DNA from: Vigna angularis
Lineage: Eukaryota; Streptophyta; Magnoliopsida; Fabales; Fabaceae
DNA: 64,000 nt
Direction: 5' to 3'
Assembly: GCF_016808095.1 (NCBI RefSeq)
Contig: NC_068977.1
Coordinates: 23,151,364 to 23,215,363, forward strand
Shown here: one piece after another, positions 31,371 through 43,954 of the stretch
Layout: every line of letters begins with the position of its first letter
Numbering within the stretch: position 1 is the stretch's first letter
Notes under the pieces: generated by a model
What the model was told of the DNA's origin: nothing
The model's input: the letters and a program-made list of their open reading frames with translations, nothing else
Database searches by the model: none
Made by a program: the position numbers and the translations under genes

Positions 31371-34300
31371 ATGCGTACGGATCGAGGGTGGATTAATTTA
31401 CCATGCATCAGCACTGAGTACGAGAGAGGGGTAGAAGAATTTGTACAGTTTGCGCAATGTAATGCGAGTGTAAGTGGTGATGATGAAGTCAAGTTCTGAT
31501 GTCCCCGTGTGAACTATTTGAATGGGAGGATGTTGAACGCAACTGATATTAGGGAACATCTTATCTGTGATGGTTTCATAGGAAGTTATACAACATGGAT
31601 ATGGCACGACGAATTAACAGACTTTCCAACTGTCTCTCAAACTGAAAATGTATATGATTCCACCATGGATATTGAAGATCAACCAGAAGAAGACAACTTA
31701 GAGGAGATGATCTGCGATGTTGGCGCAAAAGCTTTTTTCCAAGCGCATGTGTATGAAGCGATGTGCACTAATGCGGAGACTCCTTTGTATGTCGGTTCAA
31801 CTAAGTTCACACGGCTGTCAGCGGTGTTAAGGCTCATGAATTTAAAGGCGACCAATGGATGGATTGATAAGAGTTTTACATAATTGTTGTCGTTGTTGAA
31901 TGAAATGTTGCCAGATGAAAATACATTACCCACTCGTAATTATGATGCAAAAAAAATTCTTTGTCCGATGGGTATGGAGTATAAACGGATACATCCATGT
32001 TCGAATGTTTACATATTATATAGGAATGAGAATGAAGTTTTGATAAAGTGTCCAAAATGTGGGTTATCATGATACAAGTCAAGAAACAATAGTGAAGATA
32101 GGGGTCACATAGAAAAGAATGGTTCTGCTTTGAAAGTAGTTTGGTACCTTCCACTCGTGGCCAGACTTAAGCGTTTATTTGCGAATCCCAAAGATGCTAA
32201 AAACCTATGATGACATGCAGATGAGAGAACAAGTAACGGGTTGTTTTGTCATCCAACTGATTCAAAGCAATGGAAAAATATTGATCAAGAATTCCCTCAA
32301 TTTTGTCAAGAAAGTAGAAATCTTAGGTTTGGCTTAGCTATAGATGGAATGAACCCATTTGGTAATTTAAGTACCAATCACAGTTGTTGGCCCGTTATAC
32401 TAATAATTTACAATTTATCTCCTAGATTGTGCATGAAAAGAAAGTACATGATGTTGTTAAGGTTGATATCTAGTCCAAAGCAGCCTGGAAATGACATAGA
32501 TGTTTATCTCAGACCACTAGTTGAAAACTTGAAGTTGTTGTGGGTTGATGGGGTTGAAATATTTGATGCCTTTCCTTCAGAAACTTTCATGATGCATGTC
32601 ATGTTATTTTGCACCATTAATGACTTCCCATCTTACGGTAATTTGTCGAGGTACAGTGTGAAGGGTCATAAAGCATATCCTATATGTGAAGAAAACACTG
32701 CAGCTCATCATTTAAAACATGGAAGGAAGATAGTGTATATGCGTCATTGGCGATTGTTAGAATATAATCATCCATATCGAAGGTTAAAGAAAGCATTCAA
32801 TGAAGAACAAGAGAAAGACAATGCACCCATTCCACTTACTAGACTTGAAGTTCTTGAAAAAGTTAATAGAGTACATCATGTATTTGGGAAAACATCCAAG
32901 AAGTCTTCTATATCGACCCCTTGGAAGAAGAAATCAATATTCTTTGATCTTCCATATTGGTCAAAGTTAGATGTTAGACATTGCATAGATGTCATGCATG
33001 TAGAGAAGAATGTTTGTGGTAGCTTAATTGGTACACTGCTGAACATCCAGGGAAAAGCAAAAGATGGAGTGAATGCGCGTTTGGATTTGGTTGACATGAA
33101 GATCCAAGAAGAGTTGGCACCAAGAGAGATGGGTAAACATACTTATTAGCCCCCTGCTTGTTACACAATGTCCAGACAAGAGAAGATAAATTTTCGTCTT
33201 TGTTTAAAGAGTATCAAGGTACCACAAGGATACTCTTAAAATAACAAGAGCTTAGTGTCAATGCATGAATTAAAGCTTGTTGAACTCAAGTCTCACGATT
33301 GTCACGTCTTAATGCAACAATTATTACCGGTGGCAATTCGTGGAATTTTGCCCAAAAAAGTTAGGCAGACCATAACTTGATTATGCTAATTTTTCTCGTC
33401 AATTTGTAGTAAAGTCATCGATCCTACAAAGTTAGATGAACTTCAAAGCGAAATTATCATCATCTTGTGTCAGCTAGAAATGTTTTTCCCTCCATCCTTT
33501 TTTGACATCATGGTGCATTTACTTGTTCATTTGGTCAGAGAAATAAAGTTGTGTGGACCAGTATACTTAAGATGCATGTACCCTATTGAGCGTTATATGA
33601 AGATTTTGAAAGGGTGCGTCAAAAATCAATATCGTCCAGAAGGTTTAATGATTGAAAGATATATTGCTGAAGAAAGTATCGAGTTTTGATCTGATTATAT
33701 GACTAAAGCAAATTCAATAGGAGTCCCTCGGACATCATGGTTGAATAGATATTCTACAAGTAAAAGCATATGAGGTGTGAATGTGGTGACGAAAAGTCGT
33801 GAAGAATTGATGCAAGCACATCTGTACATATTAAACAACACAAATGAAGTGATCCCATTTTTGGAAGCACACAAAGCCGTTGTAAAGGACAAGTATCCAA
33901 GATAATCAGAGAAATGGCAGTTGATGGAGCATAACAGAACATTCTTGTCCTGGTTCAAATCTGAAGTTTTGAAAGCATCACGGTCCTCTAAGACTTTGTT
34001 GTGGCTAGCAAATGGTTTGAAGTTTGATGTTGTTTGTTGTACAGGCTATGAAATTAATAATTTTACATTTTATACAAAGACTTTGGATGATAAAAGCACA
34101 ATACAAAATAGTGGCATCAGTCTAGAAGTTGAGTTGCTAAAATTTTCCACATCCAAAGATAAAAATCCTGTAATTGAATCCATGAGATATTATAGTAGAA
34201 TTGAAGAGATATGGGAGGTTGATTACACTAAGTTTTCCGTTGCACTCTTCAAATGTAAGTCGGTCGACAATAAGAGTGGTGTCAAAATAGACGAATCTGG

Positions 34301-34581
34301 TATGACACTTGTTGATTTTCGAAAGGTTGGTTATGGAGACCAACCATTTATCATGGCATATCAAGCAAGTCAAGTTTTTTATGTCAAAGATCCTGCGTTT
34401 GACTATTGGATTATTGCTCTTCAAGGAAAAAAGACAAATTGAAGATAAAGAAAAGAATCTAAGTAATCTTCATATTGCTGACAACCATTCCTTTAAAAAG
34501 ACAATAAATTTGGATGACGGCCCTCTAATTGATGATATACAAGCAATTCGGGAAGTTCACAATGAGGGAATATACATATGA
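31371..34581 (+). pseudogene. TNP2-like transposase pseudogene, element 3
   Basis: The start is ATG 31371 (MRTDRGWINLP). Domain order: transposase-associated domain (HLICDGF, TWIWHDE), Transposase_21 core (AIDGMNPFGNLSTNHS, GNDIDVYLRP, CTINDFPSYGNLS, CIDVMHVEKNVCG), complete DUF4218 (LKSHDCHVLMQQLLPVAIRG, MYPIERYMKILKG) and DUF4216 (EIWEVDYTKFSVALFKCKS, SQVFYVKD), ending EGIYI. It preserves the about 0.83 kb lost from element 1. Stops occur after 31498, 31881, 32070, around 32208-32213, 33147, 33237, 33380-33395, 33687 and 33903, and there is a frameshift near 34435. The longest open piece is 32241-33149. Confidence 0.88.
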
Positions 34582-34702
34582 CCAATACATATGATTATGT
34601 ATGAATTTCATGTTTGTGTAAATATTTATGGATTTTGTTAAATAATATATGTTATTTTATAAGTGTTTATTAATCTTTCATCTTATTTATTGTGACAGAT
34701 AT

Positions 34703-37545
34703 ATGGCTGAGTCACCTCATTCGTCAGGGGATGAAGTCCCCAGCACTTCTAGACGGACAAGAGGAGCGACGAGGTTACGACAGCTTATACTTAGAAGAAA
34801 TGCAGGTAAGAGGACACCTGTCATTATTGACGTGGTCACTAGAGTTGCATCTGGCCCAAATGCAGATGTATTTAGGTCTTACCTTGGAGTACTAACACGT
34901 GATCGTATCTCTATACTTACTCCATCCTTTGACCATGTATCTGAGGCTGATCGGAATCTCATATGGCAAGATCTATTGGTCATTTAAACAATATTGCTCC
35001 AAATTTTAGATTCATTATATTGATAAATTTTTAGTGATGTAAGGTTATTACTTTCTTTGTTGCAGATGACATTTGATATGCCAAATGTCGAGAGCTTAAG
35101 GAATAGGTGTTTATCTGCAATAGCAGAAAGATTTCGAGGGTTTAAGACAAAATTGACGTCCAGATATATATTTGGACCAAAAAGTAATGAAACTCCATGT
35201 TCCAAATATTCAGCAATTGACGAAGAAACATGACGTCAGTTTGTAGAGCTTCGTTCATCCGAGACGTGACACGTAAGTGTAGGTAAAATCATTGAATTCA
35301 TCATTCATAATTCTTTTTTATGACAATTGTTTCATTTTGTCATAGGAAAACAGGTCAAAAGCACAAGCAATATGTGCTCAGAATAAAAATCCACACCTAC
35401 TGTCTCGTGGTGGATATAGGAAGTTTGAGGAAAAAATGATGAAGCAGAAGTCAGATAGTAGACTTCCACTTTCTGAGGACGGTGACTCTCCTCCTCCTCC
35501 TCTTACACTTCTGACTCTACTAGAGAGATATCTGAAAGAATTGTAAGATGTCATTTATCATATTTTTACAACATTTTTGTTATATATATTACATAGATCT
35601 TTCAAATGATTTTGGAGTTTTGTTATGTTACAGGACTCCTTGGTTGAGTAGAGCTCCCAAGGTCAATTCTCACAAGAAGGTCGTCAGGATAATCTTGCCA
35701 CAGCTATTGGACGACCTGAGCACCCAAGACGGGTGTGTGCTGTTGGGACTGGCATAGGCATACGACAGTTCTTTGGGTCTTCCTCGCGTCCATATTCATA
35801 CAAAAAGATGAAGGAGGAAATAAGAAAAGAGATTACGCAAGAGATAACAAAGAAGGTTCGGGCAGAGTTGTATGATGAAGTTGCTGAAATGGTTGCGCGC
35901 CAGTTCCAGCAGCGTTATGAGGATTATGACAATCGTCCTCCGTCAACTCCTGTAGTGGAACATGTTGTGCCCCCTACAAGTAAACTTAATCATTTTAGTT
36001 TATTAATTTACTTTTTGTATAACCTAACATTTAATTTGACATGTAAAAGCAGTAAGGGAAGTTGCTCAGCTGCGGTGCCCAGGGGACGACATGGATGACA
36101 CTCGTCCATGTCAGTTATATATTATCTCTGATACCGGGACCATGCTAGTGGCTCGTGGCACAGTCTATGAGACAACCAGTGTAGTGAATGGTGTACAACT
36201 AGCAGAAGATGAGGTCAAGGTCACGGTGGATGAAGTTGTTGTACCATATGTCGTTCTTCTTGTGCCTACAAATGAGTTCTTCACTGTGGAAGAGGCATTT
36301 AAGTCCTTTTTCGCCTGGCCTAGACATTTTATTGGTGATGTATCTGATCCCCCGGTAAACACTCGTACTATATACTTCTCAATTTTAATATTTACATCTA
36401 ATTGACGTCATAATATTACTATTTTTTCATGTAACAGCAGATAGGTCAGGAGGGAAGTCCTTCACCAAAGAAGATTCATTTATCTGAGGACGACCCTCTT
36501 GGTGCGTTAGACGAGCTTGGTAAAATCATTTCAAATGCGTCGATGATTGTACATTGGGATTCTACTACATTTGGAAGAGAAGCTCAGATCCCATCGTACT
36601 TGCATCAGCAAGATGTTAGGGAGCTTGCGTCGGGGAAAGAAGAAATTAATATTACACTAATTCAGTTGTCGATGATGTAAGTTTATGAGAACTTTTTTAT
36701 ATAATTCTTTTTTATCAAGTTACTTATATCAGATTATTTCTTCATTTCAGGTATATGTTTGAGGTTAGTAACAAGAAGGGGTTCAATGATGTATATGGAT
36801 TCATTGACCCCTCTATGACTCATGAAAGAAATAAATTTGATGATATCCAAACATACATCACCACCTGCTTTGGAATGGGGAAGGAGATATATTTTCTCCC
36901 TTATATATTTGGGTAAATGAAGTTTGTTAACTTTAACGTTTCATTTATTAATTTTTGTATATGACAATTAAGTTATTACCAATTTCAGGTGTCATTGGCA
37001 ACTACTTGTGATCTCCATACCGGAGAATACTATTGTCTGGTTTTGTTCATTGCACAAGTCTCCTCTCAGCCCTCTTAGACATGTAATAGATTGGTAAGAA
37101 CCTTAGTGTTTCAACTTTCTTTGTTATATAAATGTATGCTAAAGAAATTTTTTTTAATAGTTCCCTTGCATGGGTTGCCCTTAAGGTTTGGTATTTTAGT
37201 CCATACTTTGTTACATTTGGTTCCATTCCAATGATGTTACTTAACATTTTATAATTATGATGATATATTGTAGTGTAATAGACAAACAGGGTCATATGAA
37301 TGTGGTTACTACGTCATGTTTTGGATGATGACCATTATTCGTGCACATTACACCAGTGGATGACAAACGGTAATATTTAGGTTTGAATTTTATTTTCTCT
37401 ATAGTTTAGATTTCATATACACTAATTGAAATCATTGTGTTTTATGTAGAGATTTAATAGGATTACTCCAATTCCAGAGAAGTCACTTCAACTCGTGAGG
37501 AAAGCACTGACTAAATATGTAATTATATTATATAATAGTATGTAG
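34703..37545 (+). pseudogene. Second CACTA gene, element 3, broken
   Basis: This is collinear with 20949-23900 of element 1: first exon MAESPHSSG, Transposase_24-like exons (NKNPHLLSRGGYRKFEEK), a coiled-coil exon (35810-35930), a DUF8039-like exon (36090-36350) and Ulp1-like exons with HWQLLVIS and QTGSYECGYYVMFWM. The Asp site again reads WFCS. Lesions include TGA at 35231 and 35267 and TAG at 35649, each from a Trp or Gln codon. The exon near 37160-37185 is shortened relative to element 1, and a deletion removes part of the Pro-rich exon. It follows the TNP2 pseudogene on the same strand, as in element 1. Confidence 0.75.
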
Positions 37546-37802
37546 TAGATATTAGGATATAGTAAGTTCTAAGTTTATGTTTCTAAGTTGTTTTATTCTT
37601 TTGTATATTATTATTAGTTTAACTTAGTACATTGCATTGATTTATGTTTCAAAGTTGATTTATGATTGCATTGGATTGATTTATGCTTCTAAGAAGTTGA
37701 TTTATGATTACATTGAATGTATTTATGTTTTAATATAATTTTCATTCAAAATATATGCTTCTGGATTATTCTGGACAATTCTGGATGTAAAATTATATGC
37801 AG

Positions 37803-37839
37803 GTCTGTTTCTGCAGTTGGGAATGTAGCAGAAGCAGAC
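37803..37839. other. Conserved hairpin after the second gene, element 3
   Basis: GTCTGTTTCTGC and GCAGAAGCAGAC pair with one mismatch. The position after the gene matches the hairpin at 24024-24064. Confidence 0.65.
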
Positions 37840-37859
37840 ATGATTTAAAAAGAAACAGG

Positions 37860-38374
37860 GGAATATTCCTCGATTGAGCCCATAACCGAGGCAGAAAAGC
37901 ACCCTATGACATCGGTTAAGGTCACAACCGAAGCAAAAATGTTGGCGGATGAAAAAAAAACAAAAAAGGACTCTACTGCCTGGGGAATGTGCCTCGGTTG
38001 AGACCATAACCAAGGTAGAAAAGCACCCTATGGCATCAGTTAAAGTCACACCCGAGGTAGAAAGGCCCGTTATGGCTTCCATTATAGTCACACCCGAAGC
38101 AGAAAGGCTTGCGGATTAAAAAAAAAGGACTATACTGCCTCGGTTCAAGCTACAACCGAGGCACAAAGTCCTACGAAAAAAGAATTAAAAAAATCAAAAA
38201 CTCTACTGCTTTGGTTAAGGCTGAACCGAGGACAAATCTTGTCCATTTATGCCTCGGTTCGCACTTGAGGCAAAAAGTAGTTGACTTTTTGTCTCGCCTG
38301 CATATGCCTCAGTTCGGGAACCGTTGTGTATAAGCAAAAATAACCGCTGTCGTTTCCCTTTTGCTGTACCAATG
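37860..38374. repeat. 3' subterminal repeats of element 3
   Basis: Units of the GCCTCGGTT / AACCGAGGC type recur from 37866 to about 38335, mixed with near-direct repeats containing CACCCTATG and poly-A tracts. The array ends in the degraded terminus TACCAATG. Confidence 0.75.
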
Positions 38375-39080
38375 AATGGATTTAATTTATCTGTATACTC
38401 TCTCAATGATGCACTTTATCATATGATTATTTTACATAAAATGTGATTATTGCGTCAAACAAAAGAAAGAGTTATAAAATATTTTATTTCAGTGCATGAA
38501 AACAAATAAAGTTTACAAACTTAAAATTAAATTAGCAACAAACTAAAAAAACTTTATAATTTTTATGATCTATTAAGGATTCAATAATTAGTACCATGTT
38601 GAGAAAGATAGCTATGGGATGAGAGTTCATGGAGATTTCTTCCTCATGGCAATCGCTTTCTCTGTCTCCTCCATCACCAAAGCAATTTTTTCTAGGTCTG
38701 CATGTTGGTTGTTTAATATTGATTAATAGTAATGTTATTATTATACCCCAATTCATTGAATATATGAGGGCCATTTTTTTTGTAGAAGTCTACAATTTGT
38801 GCAGGAGTTAGGCTGTAAACTGTTTTCATAGAAAATTATTAATAAGTTAGGCTGTGTTGACAATAGCCAAACTAAATTGCATCTTGAAAGACTATTATTA
38901 GATAAGTAAAAAGTATAAAAGAAATTAGTTAAGTTAATAAGATTTATAAATAAAAAACCTTGAAAAATTTTACATTGGTGTTAGTTTTAGAGGACCAAAT
39001 TATACCTTATTTTAAAAGAGGAACTAAAACCAAAAACGGCCAATAGTTTAGAGACTAAAAACATATTTAACCCTTCTCAA
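38375..39080. other. AT-rich spacer
   Basis: No gene was seen. The segment 38975-39075 (GGACCAAATTATACC, GAGACTAAAAACATATTTAACCC) resembles widespread short legume repeats. Short frames here are not supported. Confidence 0.5.
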
Positions 39081-39084
39081 TTCT

Positions 39085-39482
39085 AACAAAGCATGAAACC
39101 GTCGCAGGGTTTCTTCTCTTTTCTTCACGCAAACAACAACAGTCTCCTTAGAGCCGTCACTGCCGCACCTTCCCAGGGTTAACTACGGTGTCACCTCCAC
39201 TGCTACGTCCCTCGTCACCCTACCCTCCACTACGTGCTCCTTCTTTGGATTGAGAGACCATCAAATCAAAGATTCCTTGCTTAGACTCGTATGGATACGA
39301 TTGGAACGACAGTGGCTAGAGTGGCGGGTGATGCGAAGGAAGAAGAGGAATTTGATGGTCTAAGATGTGTCCTGCTTGACGAGGCAAATGACGGCAATGC
39401 CATGCATGAGAGCAGAGATGAGGACAGAGCTGAAACTGGTGATGAACACGACGAAGATGGTGAGCCTAGAGAGGATAGCTAG
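39085..39482 (+). other. Gene-like leader and acidic frame, unassigned
   Basis: A GC-richer stretch resembles the start of a plant gene. It contains an open frame from ATG 39291 with an Asp/Glu-rich end (DGEPREDS). No domain was recognised. Together with the downstream homogentisate-dioxygenase fragment it may belong to a chimeric gene-fragment cluster, but continuity is not shown. Confidence 0.3.
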
Positions 39483-39639
39483 GGTTTCGAAATCATTAAT
39501 TTGTTCAAAGCTCAATTGATTTGTTTATCCCCAAAATCCCTAAGTCTTAAAACCCTAAATCCCTCTCTTCTTTCTTGTGATTGGAACACCCTGATTCTTA
39601 GCACAGAACGTTGCATTGTTAGGAGATTGAGATTGAAGC

Positions 39640-39810
39640 GAAGGCGCTGCGTTTTGAGAAGATTAAGGCTTCTGAAAGTTCAAGATTAAAAGTTTCCACG
39701 GGTGAAATTGCTATACTACCTCAAGGTTTTCGTTTTTCTTTGCTGCAGTTCAAGATTTTTCTCCCTTCAATGTCTTTGCTCAGCATGGTAATTATTTTCC
39801 ATATAAGGTC
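39640..39810 (+). pseudogene. HGO: Homogentisate 1,2-dioxygenase gene fragment
   Basis: Two short pieces match plant homogentisate dioxygenase, the Tyr-catabolism enzyme that opens the homogentisate ring. The first reads RLKVSTGEIAILPQGFRF (about 39684-39735). After an acceptor-like TTTCTTTGCTGCAG comes VQDFSPFNVFAQHGNYFPYK (about 39749-39808). In the enzyme these motifs lie tens of residues apart, so the intervening exons are missing. A well-conserved Trp before HGNY is replaced by Gln. No other part of the roughly 460-residue enzyme was found. It is a captured or degraded fragment, not a gene. Confidence 0.65.
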
Positions 39811-41516
39811 AATAATAAATATTAAAACTTATGACATGTAGAAGTGTTACTTGTTTTGGTCAAGTTCCACACTTAGCCGTGAATCAGATTCAAGTGATGA
39901 ATAAATATTTCCTCTCCGTTAACAACCAGTATGTGGATTAAGAAGTCCATCTTTGCAAATGGGTAATTTTAACCATTCATGTCTATCTTCTATATTATTT
40001 AGGAACTCAGCATTGGTGAACTGGGTTGTTGAGATCTTTCTTTTTAGAATATCAAATTTCAACTTCTTGTTAGGAATTCTTTATTATTTTTTATCATCAT
40101 TTCATTAATAGGTGCCTTCAATTTTGGGGTTTCTTTTTGTCATGTTAATACAGGGTTTCATCACAAATAATGAAAGGGCATTAGAGGAGCCATTTGTAGA
40201 TGAAGAGATAATTATAGCGGTGTTGCATGTTTGAATGTGATAGCAAAACGAATTGCTACAGTTTTTGCTTCTTTAAGAGGATTATTGTTGCGGTAATACT
40301 AGAGATTTGACATCTTCATTTCTTATTCTCAATGTTGTTGTTTTTTTCTTTTGGAATGATGGAATTTTGACAATGAAGTTTCAATTTCCCTTGTATCCAA
40401 ATATTTTCTGTGTCCTTTTTTTTGCAGAGATTTGTTGATTTCCTTTAGAAAAAGGAACAGGAGAAAAGCCTTTAAGGATTATATTTTATAGGTATGTATT
40501 TTTAATGTATGTTAATTATGATGCAGGGGCTAATTTTTTAAACATTATAGTTTGTTCTGTCATCCAACACGATTTGATTTTTATCTCTGCAGTCATGTCG
40601 GTATCCAGATGGAAGATATCTATTCTATGCATAGCTTATGATTAGAATGATATAAATAAAGATATCCTTGATTTCTTTCTTCTATTTGTGTTTAGAGGCG
40701 GTTTGGTTTCTACCATTTAACCTATTTAGATTACTTAATGTGTTTATAAAGAAATTTACTTATTGTGTTTCAGTTCAATCATTTCTATAAGAATAAGAAT
40801 CAATTAAAAATAAAAAACGCTTTATCAGTTTTCTGTTAACTATTCTAACTATATAGTATTTATAATTTGTCTATTAATGCGGGTGCTTCATGCTACAGTG
40901 ATGAAGCGGTTAGAGATTGCAGAACTGGTGGAGAATTTGAAGGCATCAAATAGTCAAATAAATTTCTTTTTGGTAATATTTTACATTCCAACATTTTATA
41001 TATACCAATATTTTACCCTCCACTTAATACTTTTTTATATATCAACTTTGCAATTAATTACTGCACACCCTCATAGAGCTTCCATAAAAGTAAAAGAGTA
41101 AACAACAGACAAACATAAATTATCAACTACATTCTTCAAGAGAAAAATCATGTTATCTTAGTAAATGTATATTTTTATTCTCATAAAGGTTGTTCCTTCT
41201 AGTTGTGTTCAATGGTTTATGGATCAGTTTGAGTGAGTATGGCTGCTATCATCAAATGTGTCTCATTATTTGTAATATTTGTGAGATTATAATTATGAAC
41301 TCTCATTAATATAATTTTAAGTTTTATATGATTAGTCGACTAATTAATTTCATATTTCATATGATACTCTAGAGTAAATCATAAGGTTTTAAAAATGAAA
41401 GAAAATTGTTGTGTTATTTTTCTAATTATATATTCTTATAACTAATATTATCTACACATTTATATTATAATTAATTTATTAATTTGATTTATGTTACTGG
41501 TTTGATTTTGAACCCA
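39811..41516 (+). other. Intron-like region with unassigned exon-like pieces
   Basis: AT-rich sequence contains several short segments with splice-like borders, for example near 40155-40250, 40560-40630, 40880-40970 (MKRLEIAELVENLKA) and 41195-41235 (SSCVQWFMDQFE). I cannot place them in a family or show that they form one transcript. They could be captured exon fragments like the homogentisate-dioxygenase piece just upstream. Confidence 0.3.
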
Positions 41517-42869
41517 CACTAGTGCAGCGAGGAGCTTTTACCGCGGTTATTTTTCACTATACGTCGCGGTTTACGAACCGCGGCATATTCAGCCGCGATA
41601 GTAAATCAGAGACTTTATGCCGCGGTTATGACCGCGGTATATAGGTTGCAGAATATGCCGCGGTTGTTCAAAGAACCGCTGCCTAAATCCTTTTTAAAAA
41701 AAAAAAATTTTGTCCACTATATGCCGCGGTTGGGGTTACAACCGCGGCATATTCCCCTGCAGTTTTTTAAAATTGCAGGTCTGTTTTTGTGATATCCACT
41801 ACCACAAAAAACAGACCTGCATATAGTAATGTCTTGAATCTCTGCAAAAGACAATTCATATTAATTAGTGTATATGAATTCAACATTTGGGAAAAAATCA
41901 AAATTTGTTAAAGTTATCAAAATTTGTTAAAGTTACCACTAATGAAGAAATCATGTTAAGAATGTAAAAGGGCATAAATACCTGGAACAAGGGCGGCGAA
42001 AAAGCTTGGTGCAACAGAGGGGAATGGCAGCGGAGAGGAATGACAGGCGTTTCAAACGATTTTGATCGGCTAAAACTGTTTTTTATCGTCAAAAATGGGA
42101 AATGACCGAACAATTTTGAGTTTAAACGGTGAAGAAACAAGGAACTGAGATGGGTGGTCGACGGGAGAAGAAAACTCGAAGTCCAGAGCGTCTGCGCGAA
42201 CAAGATGATATTGTTCCAAAGTTTTATTTTTTAACTCTGACTGGGGAATCTACCGCGGTTCACTACTTAACCGCGGTATAAGATGGCATTTTTGAAATTA
42301 TTTTTAAACTATATGCCGCGGTTCGCCGGCAACCGCGGTAGAAGATGACATTTTTAAAATTATTTTTAAACTATATGCCGCGGTTCGGAGGCAACCGCGG
42401 TAGAAGATGACATTTTTGAAATTATTTTTAAACTATATGCCGCGGTTCGGCGGCAACCGCGGTAGAAGATGGCATTTTTAAAATTATTTTTAAACTATAT
42501 GCCGCGGTTCGGCGGCAACCGCGGTAGAAGATGGCATTTTTGAAATTATTTTTAAACTATATACCGCGGTTCGGAGGGCAACCGCGGTATATTCCTCTAA
42601 ATATTTCAAATTCATTTTAAATTTATTTCATGTAGGAGAATAGGTTGCGGTTACTCTGAGAACCGCGGCATATAGGCTGTTATTTAATTTTTTTTTTCAG
42701 ACGTGGCGTCAAAGGGGATGGTTGACTGGCGTATATGTCGCGGTTCCCCTCTGAACCGTGGCATATTCCTTCGATTTATTTACAAAACTGCCACCGCGCA
42801 CCATTATGCTGCGGTTTCTAGTAAACCGTGGCATAATGTGCGCTGTAAAAACCCAAATTTTTACTAGTG
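41517..42869 (-). mobile_element. Internally deleted derivative of CACTA element 1
   Basis: The ends are CACTAGTGCAGCGAGG (left) and TTTTTACTAGTG (right), element 1's ends in reverse order. A perfect CCA target duplication lies at 41514-41516 and 42870-42872. The left part is the reverse complement of element 1's 3' region (hairpin 41775-41820 and last-intron sequence). The right part matches its 5' leader and hairpin array. All coding exons are deleted, leaving 1,353 bp. It depends on a transposase in trans. Confidence 0.93.
42290..42605. repeat. 62-bp tandem amplification in the derivative
   Basis: TATATGCCGCGGTTC recurs at 42310, 42372, 42434, 42496 and 42559 (TATATACCGCGG in the last), a 62-63 bp period. 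Each unit is one GCCGCGGTT hairpin plus the spacer GGCATTTTTGAAATTATTT. Element 1 has about one such unit at the equivalent place. Confidence 0.85.
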
Positions 42870-42872
42870 CCA

Positions 42873-43940
42873 GTAAGTTATACATATTATACTATTTGCC
42901 AAAGAAATTAATTTTAATGTTTGAATACTAAATTAGAAATTAATGTGATTAAATAATTGATTAATTAAAGATAAAATGTTATTACATTATTTGTTAGCTC
43001 TAAAAATATAAATAATGTGAAGATGCAATATTAGAAAATATTTTAGTTATGACAAAAGCTTTGGACTTAGTCAAAGTTGTTTCGATTTTGATTATGGTGA
43101 AGAAAGTCAGTACAGTTGGTTGTTTATGTAGACCTACATAATTATCATACTATAATATTACAAATCATTTTCTTATATATAAATAGTAAATGTTCAAATT
43201 TTACTTTATTACCTTTACTAAAAAAACTTACTTGTATAATATTTTGTTTCCAGATTGGCATTTTGATGTATCAGCCTCTACATTTTCGTTGCCTCCTATT
43301 GGTGGTGGTGATATTTACACGCAGAGAGTAGACTCATTAAAAGAACTTTTCAGAACTTATACCATTGAATCGACTCACTAAGGCTTTGGAGAAGTTTATA
43401 TCTTCATCTATATCATCTATTGGTTTTTCTAAATTCTGTCTATTGTCAAATGATTATATCCTCAATATCTCGTGATTCATGGTCACATGCGCATCAGTTG
43501 GTTCATTTATATGTAAGAAGTCACCTATTGAGTAAGAGAATGAGTGTCATTGCAAATTAATATTTCTTTTGTTAAATAACAAAAAGTTGTTGTTTGTGAC
43601 TGACATGCATTCGGTATTTTGGTTCTTTTTCCAATCCTTTTTTCTTAACTTAACGTTTATTTCTGGTTAATTTGATTTTTAGGACTCATTTAGTATGACT
43701 TTAATGCCTAAGGATGGTGCCACCATTTTATTTGTGCTAAACATATATACCTACCATGATATTTGCATTGCCATAATTGAGATACTTTTAAGTATAAACT
43801 TTTGAAATTAACTTTTGTTTTTTGGTTCAACAAATTATCCGTATATAACTTAGTTACGTCATTTTTATATACGGATTTTTGTCTGAATGTAATTCGTATC
43901 TAACATCCTTTTATGTACAGATTTTGGACATTATATACAG
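42873..43940 (+). other. AT-rich spacer with one exon-like segment
   Basis: Mostly non-coding. At 43253-43381 an acceptor-like TTTGTTTCCAG precedes an open stretch beginning DWHFDVSASTFSLPPIGG, up to a TAA. I do not recognise it. Nothing else was supported. Confidence 0.35.
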
Positions 43941-43954
43941 ATTTTGGCCGTATG

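Larger units (their letters stand above)
29391..38374 (+). mobile_element. CACTA element 3, nested in element 2
   Basis: The 5' end CACTAGTAAAACAATAGC aligns with element 1's end and starts exactly within the TNP2 codons of element 2. The 3' end is degraded, reading GCTGTACCAATG where element 1 reads GCTGCACTAGTG, and no target duplication is visible (TTA before, AAT after). The subterminal repeats are GCCTCGGTT/AACCGAGGC hairpins. The interior repeats the two-gene plan of element 1: TNP2, then the C48-type second gene, then a hairpin. Both genes are broken. Confidence 0.85.
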
